From: Calditrichia bacterium
Lineage (GTDB): Bacteria > Calditrichota > Calditrichia > Calditrichales > J004
Assembly (NCBI GenBank): GCA_026991535.1
Contig: JALXBH010000234.1
Coordinates: 1 to 43,770 of the forward strand
Direction of reading: 5' to 3'
Length of the DNA: 43,770 nt
The translations under genes were made by a program, and so were the position numbers. Numbering within the stretch: position 1 is the first letter of the stretch; each line of letters starts with the position of its first letter. Below the pieces are notes generated by a model that worked only from the letters and a program-made list of their open reading frames with translations, did no database searches and was not told where the DNA came from. Of the stretch, positions 16,705 through 26,442 are shown piece after piece.

Positions 16705-19700
16705 ATGCAAAAACTACCGGAAGAAGAATTATCCCTGTATGCCTCGGCCATCATCAAAGGCTCGCTCAACGGCGTCTTAATCGCCGATGAGAACTACCGT
16801 TTTATTTTTGCCAATGAAATGGCCGCGCAAATAACCGGTTACAGTGTCGAAGAACTGACCAGTATGGACTTCCGTATGCTGCTTAGCGAGGAATCCCGGG
16901 AAAAGGTGGCGCTGTATTACAGGTTAAGGCAGCAGGGGAAAAAGGTTCCCCAGAACTACGAAGCCTCTTTTGTTCATAAAAACGGTACCCTGCGCGATAT
17001 TTCCATCAGCTCGCTGGCCATGAACATAGAGGGCCTTCCCCCCAGAACCATTGCCCAGGTGCTGGATATTACCGAACAGAAACAGGCCCAGGCCCATAAT
17101 GAACATCTGGTACGTCTTTACAATGTACTGCGGCGCGTCAATCAAAGTTTTCAAAAAGCGGAAAGCAGTGGGGAGCTTTATAATGACATATGCCATATTT
17201 TTACCGAGTACGGACAATTCGCCTTATGCTGGATCGGCATTCCCGATGAGAGAAGACATGTAAAAGTCCGCGCGATTGCCGGGCCGGAATCTTCCTATAT
17301 GCGGGCTGTTCAAATTGACCTGAATAATGACGAAGACCGGAAAGGGCCTACCGCCCAGGCCTTTTTAAACGGACGCTACCATATAAACAATCATCTGTTG
17401 GAAAACCCTTTCTATAAGCCCTGGTTGGAAAAAGCCCGTGCCCACGGCCTGCGCGCCTCGGCTGCCTTTCCCGTTAAGGTGAACAACAAAGTAGTCGCCA
17501 CAATCAATCTCTATTCCTATGAAGAGGGCTTTTTTGATATCGATGAAATAGAGCTGATTACGGAAGCCGCGGCCGATATAGGCTATGCCCTGGAAAAACT
17601 GGATATTGAAAGCAGGGAAAAACACATACTGGAGCAATTAAAGCAAAGCGAGCAGCGTTATCACATCATTTCGGAAATGATCAGCGATTATACCTATGCC
17701 CACAACATATCGGATTCCGGCCGTCTAAGCCCCCTGTGGACCATGGGCGATATAAAAAAGATTTGCGGTTATAGCGAAAAAAGGGTGGTAAACGATCATC
17801 TGTGGGAAAAGTTGATTCACCCGGAGGATCAGAACATCTTCCGGCAACATGCCGCCCGTCTGCAAAAGGGAGCCAAAAGCACCGTTGAATACCGTATCAT
17901 CGATAAGAACGGAGATATCCACTGGATACAGGATTACGCCTTTCTTATACGCAAAGGGAAAAAACCGGTACAGGTGGTTGGCGCCCTAAAGGATATAAGC
18001 CTGTTAAAACAACTTCACCGGGAAAGGGCCGAATATTCCGAAAAGATGACCCGCATATACGAGACCCTGGCTGACGCCATTGTGGTGATGAACAATGAAC
18101 TGATAATCACCGATGTGAATGAGGCTGCCATCACCATGTTTGGTTATAAACGCAAACGGAGTCTTATCGGCAAGCCGGCTATGAAGTTTCTTAACGGGGA
18201 AGGGCTTACGGATGTTGTTCTGCGCCTTAAGGAACTGGAAGTATCGGAAAAGCTGTCCAACATTCCCATGAAAGGCTCGCGCGTTAAAGGCAAAAGCTTT
18301 CCCATGGAGGTCTCTTTTTCAAAACTGTTGGATGAAAAGGAACAATGGATCGGTCTGGTGGCTGTGGTTAAGGATATTACCATCCGCAACCGGAAGAATA
18401 TGGAAATAAAGTCCATAAAGGAGCAACTGGAAAATATTATCGCCAACAGTCCCGCCGCCTTATACGCGCTGGAAGTCCGGCGTAACAAGCAGGTACCCAT
18501 TTTTGCCAGCGACAACCTGCCCGGCATGCTTGGCTACAAACTAAATGAATTTTCCCATAATACAAACTGGTGGCTGGATAAAATCCATCCCGAGGACAAG
18601 GAGAAGGTGCTAAAGAATCAGAAGAGACTGTTTAAGGATAGTCACCTGATCCATGAATACCGCATACGTCACCGGGAAGGCCACTATATCTGGATTCATG
18701 ACGAGCTGAACCTGGTGCGCAACGAACATGATATTCCAGTTATGATCATGGGTTCCTGGGTAAACATCACCGAGCGCAAGATGGCCGAGGAAGAGCTGCG
18801 TTTTCTGGCCCTGGCGCTGCGTAGCGTTAACGAGTATGTCTCCATAACCGATCTTTCGGACAGGTTGATCTTTGTAAACGAAGCGCTGTGCAAAGCCTAT
18901 GGTTACGCCAGCGACGAACTTTTGGGCCAAAACGTGCGGGTGCTGCAACCTTCCGGGCTGCCCGGGAATCTGATGTATAAAATAAACAGGGCCACTCTGT
19001 CCGGCGGATGGCAGGGAGAGCTGGAAAACCGGCGCAAGGACGGCACGACGTTTCCCATACATCTTTCCACCAGCGTGGTACGGGATGATAAAAAACAGCC
19101 CATAGCCTATATCGGCGTGGCGCGGGATATTACCGAATTAAAAGACCTGCAGGAGCGGCTGATGCAGGCCCATCGTCTGGAGGCCATCGGCCGGCTTGCC
19201 GGCGGGGTGGCGCATGATTTTAACAACCTGCTTACCGTCATACTCGGCTCGTGCCAACTGGCGCAGCTGCAATTTACATCCGACCATCCCATCCTGCCGC
19301 TGATGACTCAGATTGAGAACGCCTCGGAAAGGGCCTCGCAGCTTACCCGGCAACTACTGGCCTTTAGCCGTAAACAGGTACTGGAAACAAAAAGCTTTAA
19401 CATAAACGATTCCATACGCCATATGGCACGTATGCTCTATCGTCTTTTAGGGGAACACATCGAACTGACCCTTATTCTTGACGATGATATGAAAAACATT
19501 ATTGCCGACCCCAGCCAGTTTGAGATGGTTGTCATGAATCTTTGCGTAAACAGCCGGGATGCCATGCCCAACGGAGGAAAAATTGAGATAAAAACAAGTG
19601 AAGTGATTTTTAATCCGGCCCCTCCGGATATGCCGGAACTGGAAGCGGACACAGCCTATGCCTGTATGAGTATAAAGGATACCGGACATGGTATTTCCTC

Positions 19701-20298
19701 GGAAATCATCCCACATATTTTCGAACCGTTTTTTACAACAAAGGCAGAGGGCCAGGGAACAGGATTGGGCCTTTCCACCGTTTACGGCATTGTAAAACAG
19801 AGCGGCGGCGCCATAAACGTCCACAGCACGGGCCAGGGCACCACCTTTTCGCTTTATTTCCCCATTTCCGAAGAGACGAAAAAAGAGACTGCGGGACAGG
19901 AATCCCGTGAGCTGCCCGAGGGAAGAGGCCATATCCTTGTTGTGGAAGATCAGTCCGAGGTGCGGGAACTGGTACAAAATGTCTTAAAGATTAGAGGCTA
20001 CCGGGTAACAGCCGCGGGACCGGAAGATTTTAAAGAGACGCTTGACCGGGACGACAGTTTCGATCTTTTACTTACGGATGTGGTTATGCCCGGGATAAAC
20101 GGTATGGAAGTAGCAGACGTCTTTTCGGAAAAGCACCCAAAGGCGGGGGTTTTGTTTATGTCCGGTTATACCAACGATGTTTTAGAGGGAAGCGGCCTGG
20201 CACGGAATGAGGAAAATATTCTGCGAAAACCATTTAGTCCGCGCGAACTGTTAAAAAGGGTGGCCGATCTGTTGAATCCGGGTGGGGATGAAAGTTAA
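16705..20298 (+). CDS. multi-PAS/GAF hybrid histidine kinase with receiver
   Basis: 1197 residues. Domains in order: PAS (about 10-125), GAF (about 140-315), PAS (about 325-440), PAS (about 450-570), PAS (about 580-700) and PAS (about 705-825). HisKA follows with H837 ([12 protein letters not shown]), then HATPase ([16 protein letters not shown]) and a C-terminal receiver with D1125 ([13 protein letters not shown]). There are no membrane helices, so it senses a cytosolic signal. Start ATG 16705 is chosen because the longer frame to 16492 runs through the end of the sulfotransferase gene and encodes unlike sequence before residue MQKLPEEEL. The ribosome site is weak. Its stop overlaps the stop of the convergent kinase gene by 2 nt. 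No partner regulator is adjacent. Confidence 0.93.
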   Translation: MQKLPEEELSLYASAIIKGSLNGVLIADENYRFIFANEMAAQITGYSVEELTSMDFRMLLSEESREKVALYYRLRQQGKKVPQNYEASFVHKNGTLRDISISSLAMNIEGLPPRTIAQVLDITEQKQAQAHNEHLVRLYNVLRRVNQSFQKAESSGELYNDICHIFTEYGQFALCWIGIPDERRHVKVRAIAGPESSYMRAVQIDLNNDEDRKGPTAQAFLNGRYHINNHLLENPFYKPWLEKARAHGLRASAAFPVKVNNKVVATINLYSYEEGFFDIDEIELITEAAADIGYALEKLDIESREKHILEQLKQSEQRYHIISEMISDYTYAHNISDSGRLSPLWTMGDIKKICGYSEKRVVNDHLWEKLIHPEDQNIFRQHAARLQKGAKSTVEYRIIDKNGDIHWIQDYAFLIRKGKKPVQVVGALKDISLLKQLHRERAEYSEKMTRIYETLADAIVVMNNELIITDVNEAAITMFGYKRKRSLIGKPAMKFLNGEGLTDVVLRLKELEVSEKLSNIPMKGSRVKGKSFPMEVSFSKLLDEKEQWIGLVAVVKDITIRNRKNMEIKSIKEQLENIIANSPAALYALEVRRNKQVPIFASDNLPGMLGYKLNEFSHNTNWWLDKIHPEDKEKVLKNQKRLFKDSHLIHEYRIRHREGHYIWIHDELNLVRNEHDIPVMIMGSWVNITERKMAEEELRFLALALRSVNEYVSITDLSDRLIFVNEALCKAYGYASDELLGQNVRVLQPSGLPGNLMYKINRATLSGGWQGELENRRKDGTTFPIHLSTSVVRDDKKQPIAYIGVARDITELKDLQERLMQAHRLEAIGRLAGGVAHDFNNLLTVILGSCQLAQLQFTSDHPILPLMTQIENASERASQLTRQLLAFSRKQVLETKSFNINDSIRHMARMLYRLLGEHIELTLILDDDMKNIIADPSQFEMVVMNLCVNSRDAMPNGGKIEIKTSEVIFNPAPPDMPELEADTAYACMSIKDTGHGISSEIIPHIFEPFFTTKAEGQGTGLGLSTVYGIVKQSGGAINVHSTGQGTTFSLYFPISEETKKETAGQESRELPEGRGHILVVEDQSEVRELVQNVLKIRGYRVTAAGPEDFKETLDRDDSFDLLLTDVVMPGINGMEVADVFSEKHPKAGVLFMSGYTNDVLEGSGLARNEENILRKPFSPRELLKRVADLLNPGGDES

Positions 20299-23200
20299 AA
20301 AAGCGCGCCAATGGCATTCTTCATTTCATTCAGCGTATAAGGTTTGGCCACCACACCGCTAAAACCATACTCCTGATAGTTGGCCATAACCGGGTCATGT
20401 GCATAACCGCTGGAAACCAGAGCCTTTATTGCGGGAAAATTTTTTCTTAATTCTTCAAAAGCCTCCCGGCCACCCATCCCGCCGGGAACCGTCAGGTCCA
20501 GAATCAACAGATCGTAATGAACGCCGTTTTTACGGGACTCGGCATACCTTTCCAAAACATCACGTCCATCCTTAACCAGACTTACCCGGTGCCCCAGGCG
20601 CTTCAGCATACCGCAGGCCACCTCGCCTACTTCCTCATCATCATCCAGCAATAAAATATTCAGGCCGCTTATGTGGGAAACGGATTTAGCCTGTCCGTCC
20701 TCGTGTTTTTCCGTCCTCCCTTCCTGCCCGGCGGCGGGCAGATAAACCGAAAAGGTGGTACCCTGCCCCTTGCGTGAATCCACCCGTATGACACCGTTGT
20801 GCTTTTTTACCACGGAAAAACAAACCGCCAGCCCCAGCCCATTTCCGGAATCCTTGGTGGAAAAATAGGGTGTGAATATCTGATCAAGATGCTCTTCCTC
20901 AATACCGGGTCCTTCGTCGCGGATACATAATTCAATATAATTTTTATCATTTTCCGGTAAAAAATTCAACGTTCCGGCTTCGATGTTTCGCATGCTGATA
21001 TAAAGACGCCCCCTGTCTCCCTGTGCTTCCTTGGCATTCAGAACGATATTTTGTACAACCTGACTTATCTGCCCCTTGTCGATCTGGGCCAGGGCCAGAT
21101 TTTTATCGATCTCGTACTGGCATTTGATGGCCGAGCCGGTAAGCGTAAAGTTGGCCGACTCCCGCACTACTTTTTGCAAAGAGGCGCTTTCTATGATGGG
21201 ACTGCCCCCCTTGGAAAATGTAAGCAGTTGCTGGGTGAGACCCCTGGCCCGCACGCAGGCCTTCTCGGCGGAAGAAAGCAATCCGCTTATTTTATCATTG
21301 CCCCCGGCATAAAGACGGGAAAGTTCTATATTGCCCAGAATCGCCGTTAACAGGTTGTTAAAATCGTGCGCAATACCTCCGGCAAGCACCCCTATCGCTT
21401 CCATGGTTTGCGAGCGCAACAGATGCTCATGCAGCAGTTTATTCTCCGCCTCCGCCCGTTCTCTCTCCTTGATCTGCAGGTTCAGGCGATCGTTCATATC
21501 TTCCAGTTCCCGGTTACGGCGGTGAATGCTGACGGTACGCCAACGATACAGGCCCATCAGCATAATAAGCAGCAAAAGGATGAGAGAATAGGTAAAAAAC
21601 GGTGTCTTCCAGAAAGGGGGTATTATAATTATCTTCAGGGTTTTATGCCGCGGATTCCATATCCCGTCTCCGTTTGTGGCCTTAACCCTAAAAAGGTATT
21701 CTCCTCCGGGCAGGGAGGTATAGGTGGCAAAGCGTCTGTCGGCCGAGGTGTATATCCAGTCGCTGTCAAAACCTTCCAACTTGTAGGCATACTTTATATT
21801 TTCCGGTTCCGAGTAATCCAGAGCCGCAAATTCCACGGAAAAAACATAGTCGTCATAGTTAAGGGTAATTTGTTTCGTATTGTTCAGTGTAGAGGATAAT
21901 ACGGAGCTTTTTTTGGGGTCGACCCGCTTATTGGCGATGAATAAATTATTAAACACCAGCGGCGGCCGGTAGGCATTAAAATCCACCTGCCCGGGATTAA
22001 TATATTCCAGACCCAGCTTGCCACCAAAATAGAGTGTGCCCCGCGAGTCGCGCCAGGAGGCGTTGGGCACATATTCGGAATTGATTAAGCCATCAGCAAA
22101 ATTAAAATTAGTGAACTCCCCTTTGCTAATATCCATACGCGACAATCCGTTTTCGGTGCCCAACCAAAGAATATTGCTGTCCTGCGCGGCGATAAAGCTT
22201 ATTTTATTGTCGGGCAGGCCGTCCTTCATGGTATATAAACGATAGACACCGGAACGGCTGTTATAATGAATAAGGCCATCTTCCGTACCCAGCCACAGTA
22301 TACTGTCCGCTTCCGTATGGATGGAAAAGAAACGCCGTGCGCGAATGAGATCATCACCCAAACGTATATGATGAAAGATTTCCGTTTTAAGATCAAAATA
22401 GTCCAGGCCCGCGCCCGTGCCAACCCACAGCCCCTTTTTTCCGGCCCGCTTTACAAAATAGACTTCATCGTAGCTTAAACTGTTGCTGTCGGTTTCGGAA
22501 TGGACATATTGCTTCACCAGCCGGCCGTTACTTGGGTTTAATTTATTTAAACCACCCTGATAGTTACCAAACCAGATATCGCCGCCCACGCGTAAAATGG
22601 ATGTTACCGTGGAAAAGGTTACTGCCCCGCTGGTGGTATAGGGCAGTTCATAATAGGTAAAGGAATCATCATTAAGGTGATAGCGGTAAACCTGTTTTTG
22701 GGTACCCAGCCAAACCGTACCCTTTTCCAACGGGTCGGGATAGATGGAACGAACAAAATTGCCCTGCCGGTAATGCCGGGTTATTTCTGAAAAGGCGAAA
22801 TGCCTAAGATGCTTGGTGCGGACATTATATTTATAAAAACCATAGATATTGCTAAAAAGAAGATACTCCTCGCCGCCGTATACCACCCCGGATATGGCGT
22901 GAATATCATTGCGCTTAAGTTGATATTTTTCCCTGTCCGGGGAAGCAAACACTTTAAACAGCTTTTGACTGCCGGTATAGGCGTTCAGTCCCTTGTTTTT
23001 CGTTCCCAGCCATATCACACCGGATCGATCCTGAAATATGGAGCGTATTTCGGCGTCGCTCAGTCCCTCCGGGTCGTCCGGGTCCGCGGGGATATGTTCC
23101 ATTTCATCCGTTTCAGGATTCAATATATAAACGCCGCTGCCGGACCCAATCCATATTGTACCATCACTAATGGGATACATGCTGTTAATGGTATACTCAT

Positions 23201-24032
23201 TGTAGCGGTAACCGGGTATAAGACGGTAAAGATAGCGTTTGAATTTTTTTGTTTTAAGGTTGTACCTGCTCACGCCGGCAATCGTGCCGATCCATAAAAT
23301 GCTGTCCCGGAGTAAAAGATTGCGCACCACGTTATGGCTAAGGCTGTTCTCATCATCAGGATTGCTGTAAATGCGCTTAAAGGTGCCCCTGCGCTTATCA
23401 AAAAGATTCAGCCCGTTCGAGGTGCCCACCCACAGATAGCCGTCTCCCGCGCCGGTTATGGCCCACACCCGGTTATTGCTTAAGGAAGAGGAATCGCTTT
23501 TATCGTACCTGTAGGTGATAAATTTTCCGCTCCGGCGATCGAGCCGGTTCAGCCCACCGCTAAAGGTGCCCAGCCAGATATACCCTTCCTCATCCTCAAA
23601 GATGCTCTGAACGCGGTTATCGCTGATGCCTGTGGAGTCCCCCGGTTTATGAACATAATGGCGCGCCTTTAGGGTTTTCAGATTGAACTCTTCCAGCCCG
23701 CCGCCCCAGGAACCGATCCACATGGTACCATCGCGGCTAAGATAAATATTCCCTGCATTGTTGGAAGAAATAGAGGTGGAATCCTCTTCATTGTTTTTAA
23801 AAACCGTTATGCTATAACCGTCATATCGATTCAGCCCGTTGGGCGTGCCAAACCACAAATAGCCTTCCTGATCCTGAAGCATGGAATACACTGTGGAGTT
23901 CGAGAGCCCTTCTTCCACGGTCAGATGCTTAAAGCGATATGAGGATTCATAAGCCCTCGCCCAAAGTATGCAGGGAAGCAGGGCCATGATAATTATGTAT
24001 CTTATCATACTTTTCAGGATAGAGTTCACCAT
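20295..24032 (-). CDS. two-component regulator propeller (Reg_prop/Y_Y_Y) hybrid histidine kinase
   Basis: 1245 residues. A signal-anchor or signal peptide lies near residues 9-27. Then come about 14 Reg_prop beta-propeller repeats (phrases such as GYLWFGTPNGLNRYDG) up to about residue 700, and a Y_Y_Y domain (about 740-805, YKLEGFDSDW). One membrane helix (about 815-835) leads to HisKA with H889 ([17 protein letters not shown]), HATPase (DEGPGIEEE, GNGLGLAV) and a C-terminal receiver with D1179 (LLILDLTVPGGMGG). The propeller is periplasmic and in relatives senses polysaccharide fragments. It lacks the usual AraC output domain of Bacteroides hybrid systems. No glycan-use genes are nearby. 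ATG 24032 is used; ATG 24008 is a possible alternative. Confidence 0.93.
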   Translation of the reverse strand: MVNSILKSMIRYIIIMALLPCILWARAYESSYRFKHLTVEEGLSNSTVYSMLQDQEGYLWFGTPNGLNRYDGYSITVFKNNEEDSTSISSNNAGNIYLSRDGTMWIGSWGGGLEEFNLKTLKARHYVHKPGDSTGISDNRVQSIFEDEEGYIWLGTFSGGLNRLDRRSGKFITYRYDKSDSSSLSNNRVWAITGAGDGYLWVGTSNGLNLFDKRRGTFKRIYSNPDDENSLSHNVVRNLLLRDSILWIGTIAGVSRYNLKTKKFKRYLYRLIPGYRYNEYTINSMYPISDGTIWIGSGSGVYILNPETDEMEHIPADPDDPEGLSDAEIRSIFQDRSGVIWLGTKNKGLNAYTGSQKLFKVFASPDREKYQLKRNDIHAISGVVYGGEEYLLFSNIYGFYKYNVRTKHLRHFAFSEITRHYRQGNFVRSIYPDPLEKGTVWLGTQKQVYRYHLNDDSFTYYELPYTTSGAVTFSTVTSILRVGGDIWFGNYQGGLNKLNPSNGRLVKQYVHSETDSNSLSYDEVYFVKRAGKKGLWVGTGAGLDYFDLKTEIFHHIRLGDDLIRARRFFSIHTEADSILWLGTEDGLIHYNSRSGVYRLYTMKDGLPDNKISFIAAQDSNILWLGTENGLSRMDISKGEFTNFNFADGLINSEYVPNASWRDSRGTLYFGGKLGLEYINPGQVDFNAYRPPLVFNNLFIANKRVDPKKSSVLSSTLNNTKQITLNYDDYVFSVEFAALDYSEPENIKYAYKLEGFDSDWIYTSADRRFATYTSLPGGEYLFRVKATNGDGIWNPRHKTLKIIIIPPFWKTPFFTYSLILLLLIMLMGLYRWRTVSIHRRNRELEDMNDRLNLQIKERERAEAENKLLHEHLLRSQTMEAIGVLAGGIAHDFNNLLTAILGNIELSRLYAGGNDKISGLLSSAEKACVRARGLTQQLLTFSKGGSPIIESASLQKVVRESANFTLTGSAIKCQYEIDKNLALAQIDKGQISQVVQNIVLNAKEAQGDRGRLYISMRNIEAGTLNFLPENDKNYIELCIRDEGPGIEEEHLDQIFTPYFSTKDSGNGLGLAVCFSVVKKHNGVIRVDSRKGQGTTFSVYLPAAGQEGRTEKHEDGQAKSVSHISGLNILLLDDDEEVGEVACGMLKRLGHRVSLVKDGRDVLERYAESRKNGVHYDLLILDLTVPGGMGGREAFEELRKNFPAIKALVSSGYAHDPVMANYQEYGFSGVVAKPYTLNEMKNAIGALF

Positions 24033-24118
24033 GATGCAATTATCGAAATGAAACCGTTAATATTTACCCATGTCCGCTTTTATTTTCCCGGGTGGATATT
24101 ATAGAGCCCCATAGCCGT

Positions 24119-24156
24119 AAAAAAAAGGGAAACTCCCCACACGGGAGAGTTTCCCC
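24119..24156 (-). terminator. terminator of the M3 peptidase gene
   Basis: Inverted repeat GGGAAACTC (24127-24135) / GAGTTTCCC (24147-24155). On the minus strand the stem ends in a run of eight T residues (24119-24126 complement). Confidence 0.85.
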
Positions 24157-24178
24157 AGACTCAGTTTTACTGAAAGAA

Positions 24179-26284
24179 CTATTTAAGGCCCCGCCGTTCC
24201 AGCAAGGGTTCTATGCTCGGTTCACGCCCGCGGAAATTTATATACATTTTCATGGCCTCTTCCGTCCCCCCGCGGGAAAGTATGTTTTTACGGAAAGATT
24301 CCGCCGTCTTTTTATCAAAAATACCATGTTCCTTAAAGGCCTCAAAGGTATCGGCATCCAGAATTTCCGACCACAGATAGCTGTAATAGCCCGCCGAATA
24401 GCCGCCAACGACATGACGGAAATAGGTGCTGCGGTAACGGGGAATGATTTCGGGAATCAGTCCGATCTTGTCCATGGCCGCCTTCTCAAAGGCGTTTACA
24501 TCGTGTTTTTTCTCTTCGGTCAGCGTATGCCAGGCCATATCCAGATAGGAGGCGGCCATATATTCCACGGTGGCAAAACCCTGGTTGAACTTACCGGCAT
24601 TCTTGATCTTCTCGATCAGCGAAGCAGGCATCACCTCGCCGGTTTTATAATGGAAGGCATACAGCTTTAGCATTTCCGGTTCCAGCACCCAGTTCTCCAT
24701 TACCTGGGAGGGAAACTCCACAAAATCACGCGGTACACTGGTGCCGGATATGGTGGGATAGGTACAGTCGGAGAGCAGACCGTGCAGGGCGTGGCCAAAC
24801 TCATGAAAAAGTGTATTGGCTTCGTCCAGGCTGAGCAGACTGGGCCTGTCAGCCGTGGGCTTTGTAAAATTACCCACGTTTACTATTATGGGGATTATAC
24901 GATTGCCATCCATATTGCTTTGCGCGCGGTACTCATTCATCCAGGCACCGCCGCGCTTGCTGTCCCGGTAAAACCAGTCGGAAAGATAAATACCTATTTC
25001 ATTGCCCTTTTCATCCTTTACCAGATAGGTTTTCACCTCGGGGTGATATTTGGGCAGGTTATCCTGCTCTTCAAAGGTCAGTCCATACAGCTTATTGGCT
25101 AAAATAAAGGAGCCTTTAATGACATTATCAATTTTGAGATAAGGACGTATTTCATCCTCGTCCAGCTTATATTTCTGCTGGCGTATTTTTTCGGCGTAAT
25201 ACCACCAGTCCCAGGAGGCCAGTTTAAAATCACCCCCATCGGCATCGATCATTTTCTGCATCATGGCCCGCTCTTCTTTTGCTTTGTTCAGAGCGGCCGG
25301 CCAAACCTTATCCAAAAGCTTATACACATTGGCCGGTGTTTTGGCCATGCGCTCTTCCAGAACAAAATCCGCGTGGGATTTATAGCCCAGCAGATGGGCC
25401 TTGCGTATGCGCAGGTTGACCACCTTGTCGAAGATATCCTTATTATCGTACTCGTTGTCATTATCGCCGCGCATAAAATAGCCGCGGTACAGTTTTTCAC
25501 GCAGATCCCGGCGGTCGGAATACTGAATAAAAGGAATCAAACTGGGTTTATGCAGGGTAAACAGCCATTTGCCTTCATATCCCCTGGCCCTGGCCGCCTC
25601 AGCGGCGGCGTTTTTAACGCCATCCGGCAAACCGCTCAGGTCCTTTTCATCCAAAAGCAGTTCAAAAGCATTATCTTCATGCAAAACGTTTTCGCTGAAT
25701 TTTACCTGTAAAACAGAAAGCTCTTCATTCATGGCCCGCAGCTTTTCCTTATCCCCGTCGCTCAGGTTGGCGCCGCCGCGAATAAAATCCTTGTAATATT
25801 TTTCAAGCAGTTTATTCTGCTCACCCGTTAAATTCAGCTTATCCCGTTGTTCATACAACGTTTTAAAGCGGGCGAACAGTTGGGCGTTAAGATTAATATC
25901 GTCATTGTGTTTGGAAAGCATGGGGCTCACTTCCCGCGAGATGGCCTGCAACTCCTTATTGGTGTTGGCCGACACCAGATTAAAGAAGACATTGGCCACG
26001 CGGGTCAGCAGCTTTCCCGACTTTTCCATGGCGGTTACCGTATTCTCAAAAGTGGGTTCCTGAGGGTTGGCGGCGATTTTCTCCACTTCCTTTAAATGAT
26101 CGGCCATACCTTTTTTAAAGGCCGGCATATAGTCATCGGTGGAAATACGGTCAAAGTCCGGCACCCCATAGGGCGTCTTCCACTCCTGAAAAAAGGGATT
26201 GCTGCTGTCGGCAGTGTTTTGTGCTTCGTTACAAGACATAAATAGCGCTCCTGTCAAAACAAGCATGATAAGTTTATGATACAT
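24179..26284 (-). CDS. M3 family metallopeptidase (peptidyl-dipeptidase Dcp-like), lipoprotein
   Basis: 701 residues. Zinc-binding HExxH is H494-E495-F-G-H498 in LFHEFGHALHGLLS, with the M3 helical fold throughout and a conserved C-terminal block (RHVVGGYSAGYYSYLWSEILDAD). It removes dipeptides from the C-termini of short peptides. Start ATG 26284 is chosen because GGAGG lies 10 nt upstream. The protein then begins with a lipoprotein signal ending FMSC18, so it should be anchored in the periplasm or outer membrane. The longer frame to 26335 is rejected. It is monocistronic, with its own terminator, and has no obvious functional link to the adjacent sensor kinase. Confidence 0.92.
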   Translation of the reverse strand: MYHKLIMLVLTGALFMSCNEAQNTADSSNPFFQEWKTPYGVPDFDRISTDDYMPAFKKGMADHLKEVEKIAANPQEPTFENTVTAMEKSGKLLTRVANVFFNLVSANTNKELQAISREVSPMLSKHNDDINLNAQLFARFKTLYEQRDKLNLTGEQNKLLEKYYKDFIRGGANLSDGDKEKLRAMNEELSVLQVKFSENVLHEDNAFELLLDEKDLSGLPDGVKNAAAEAARARGYEGKWLFTLHKPSLIPFIQYSDRRDLREKLYRGYFMRGDNDNEYDNKDIFDKVVNLRIRKAHLLGYKSHADFVLEERMAKTPANVYKLLDKVWPAALNKAKEERAMMQKMIDADGGDFKLASWDWWYYAEKIRQQKYKLDEDEIRPYLKIDNVIKGSFILANKLYGLTFEEQDNLPKYHPEVKTYLVKDEKGNEIGIYLSDWFYRDSKRGGAWMNEYRAQSNMDGNRIIPIIVNVGNFTKPTADRPSLLSLDEANTLFHEFGHALHGLLSDCTYPTISGTSVPRDFVEFPSQVMENWVLEPEMLKLYAFHYKTGEVMPASLIEKIKNAGKFNQGFATVEYMAASYLDMAWHTLTEEKKHDVNAFEKAAMDKIGLIPEIIPRYRSTYFRHVVGGYSAGYYSYLWSEILDADTFEAFKEHGIFDKKTAESFRKNILSRGGTEEAMKMYINFRGREPSIEPLLERRGLK

Positions 26285-26396
26285 AAGGGGCATACCTCCA
26301 GAATATGGTCTATAACGGGAAGTTACAATATTCATTTAAAAAATGCAGGAAAAACCGCCCATGACCCGGGGAATATCTGATCTCTTAATTTAAAGC

Positions 26397-26423
26397 AAAA
26401 AAAAAGGCTGCCCCGGGGCAGCC
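26397..26423 (-). terminator. terminator of the secreted propeller gene
   Basis: Perfect 18-bp palindrome GGCTGCCCC/GGGGCAGCC (26406-26423). On the minus strand it ends in nine T residues (26397-26405 complement). Confidence 0.88.
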
Positions 26424-26442
26424 TTTTGACAGACAGATTATT

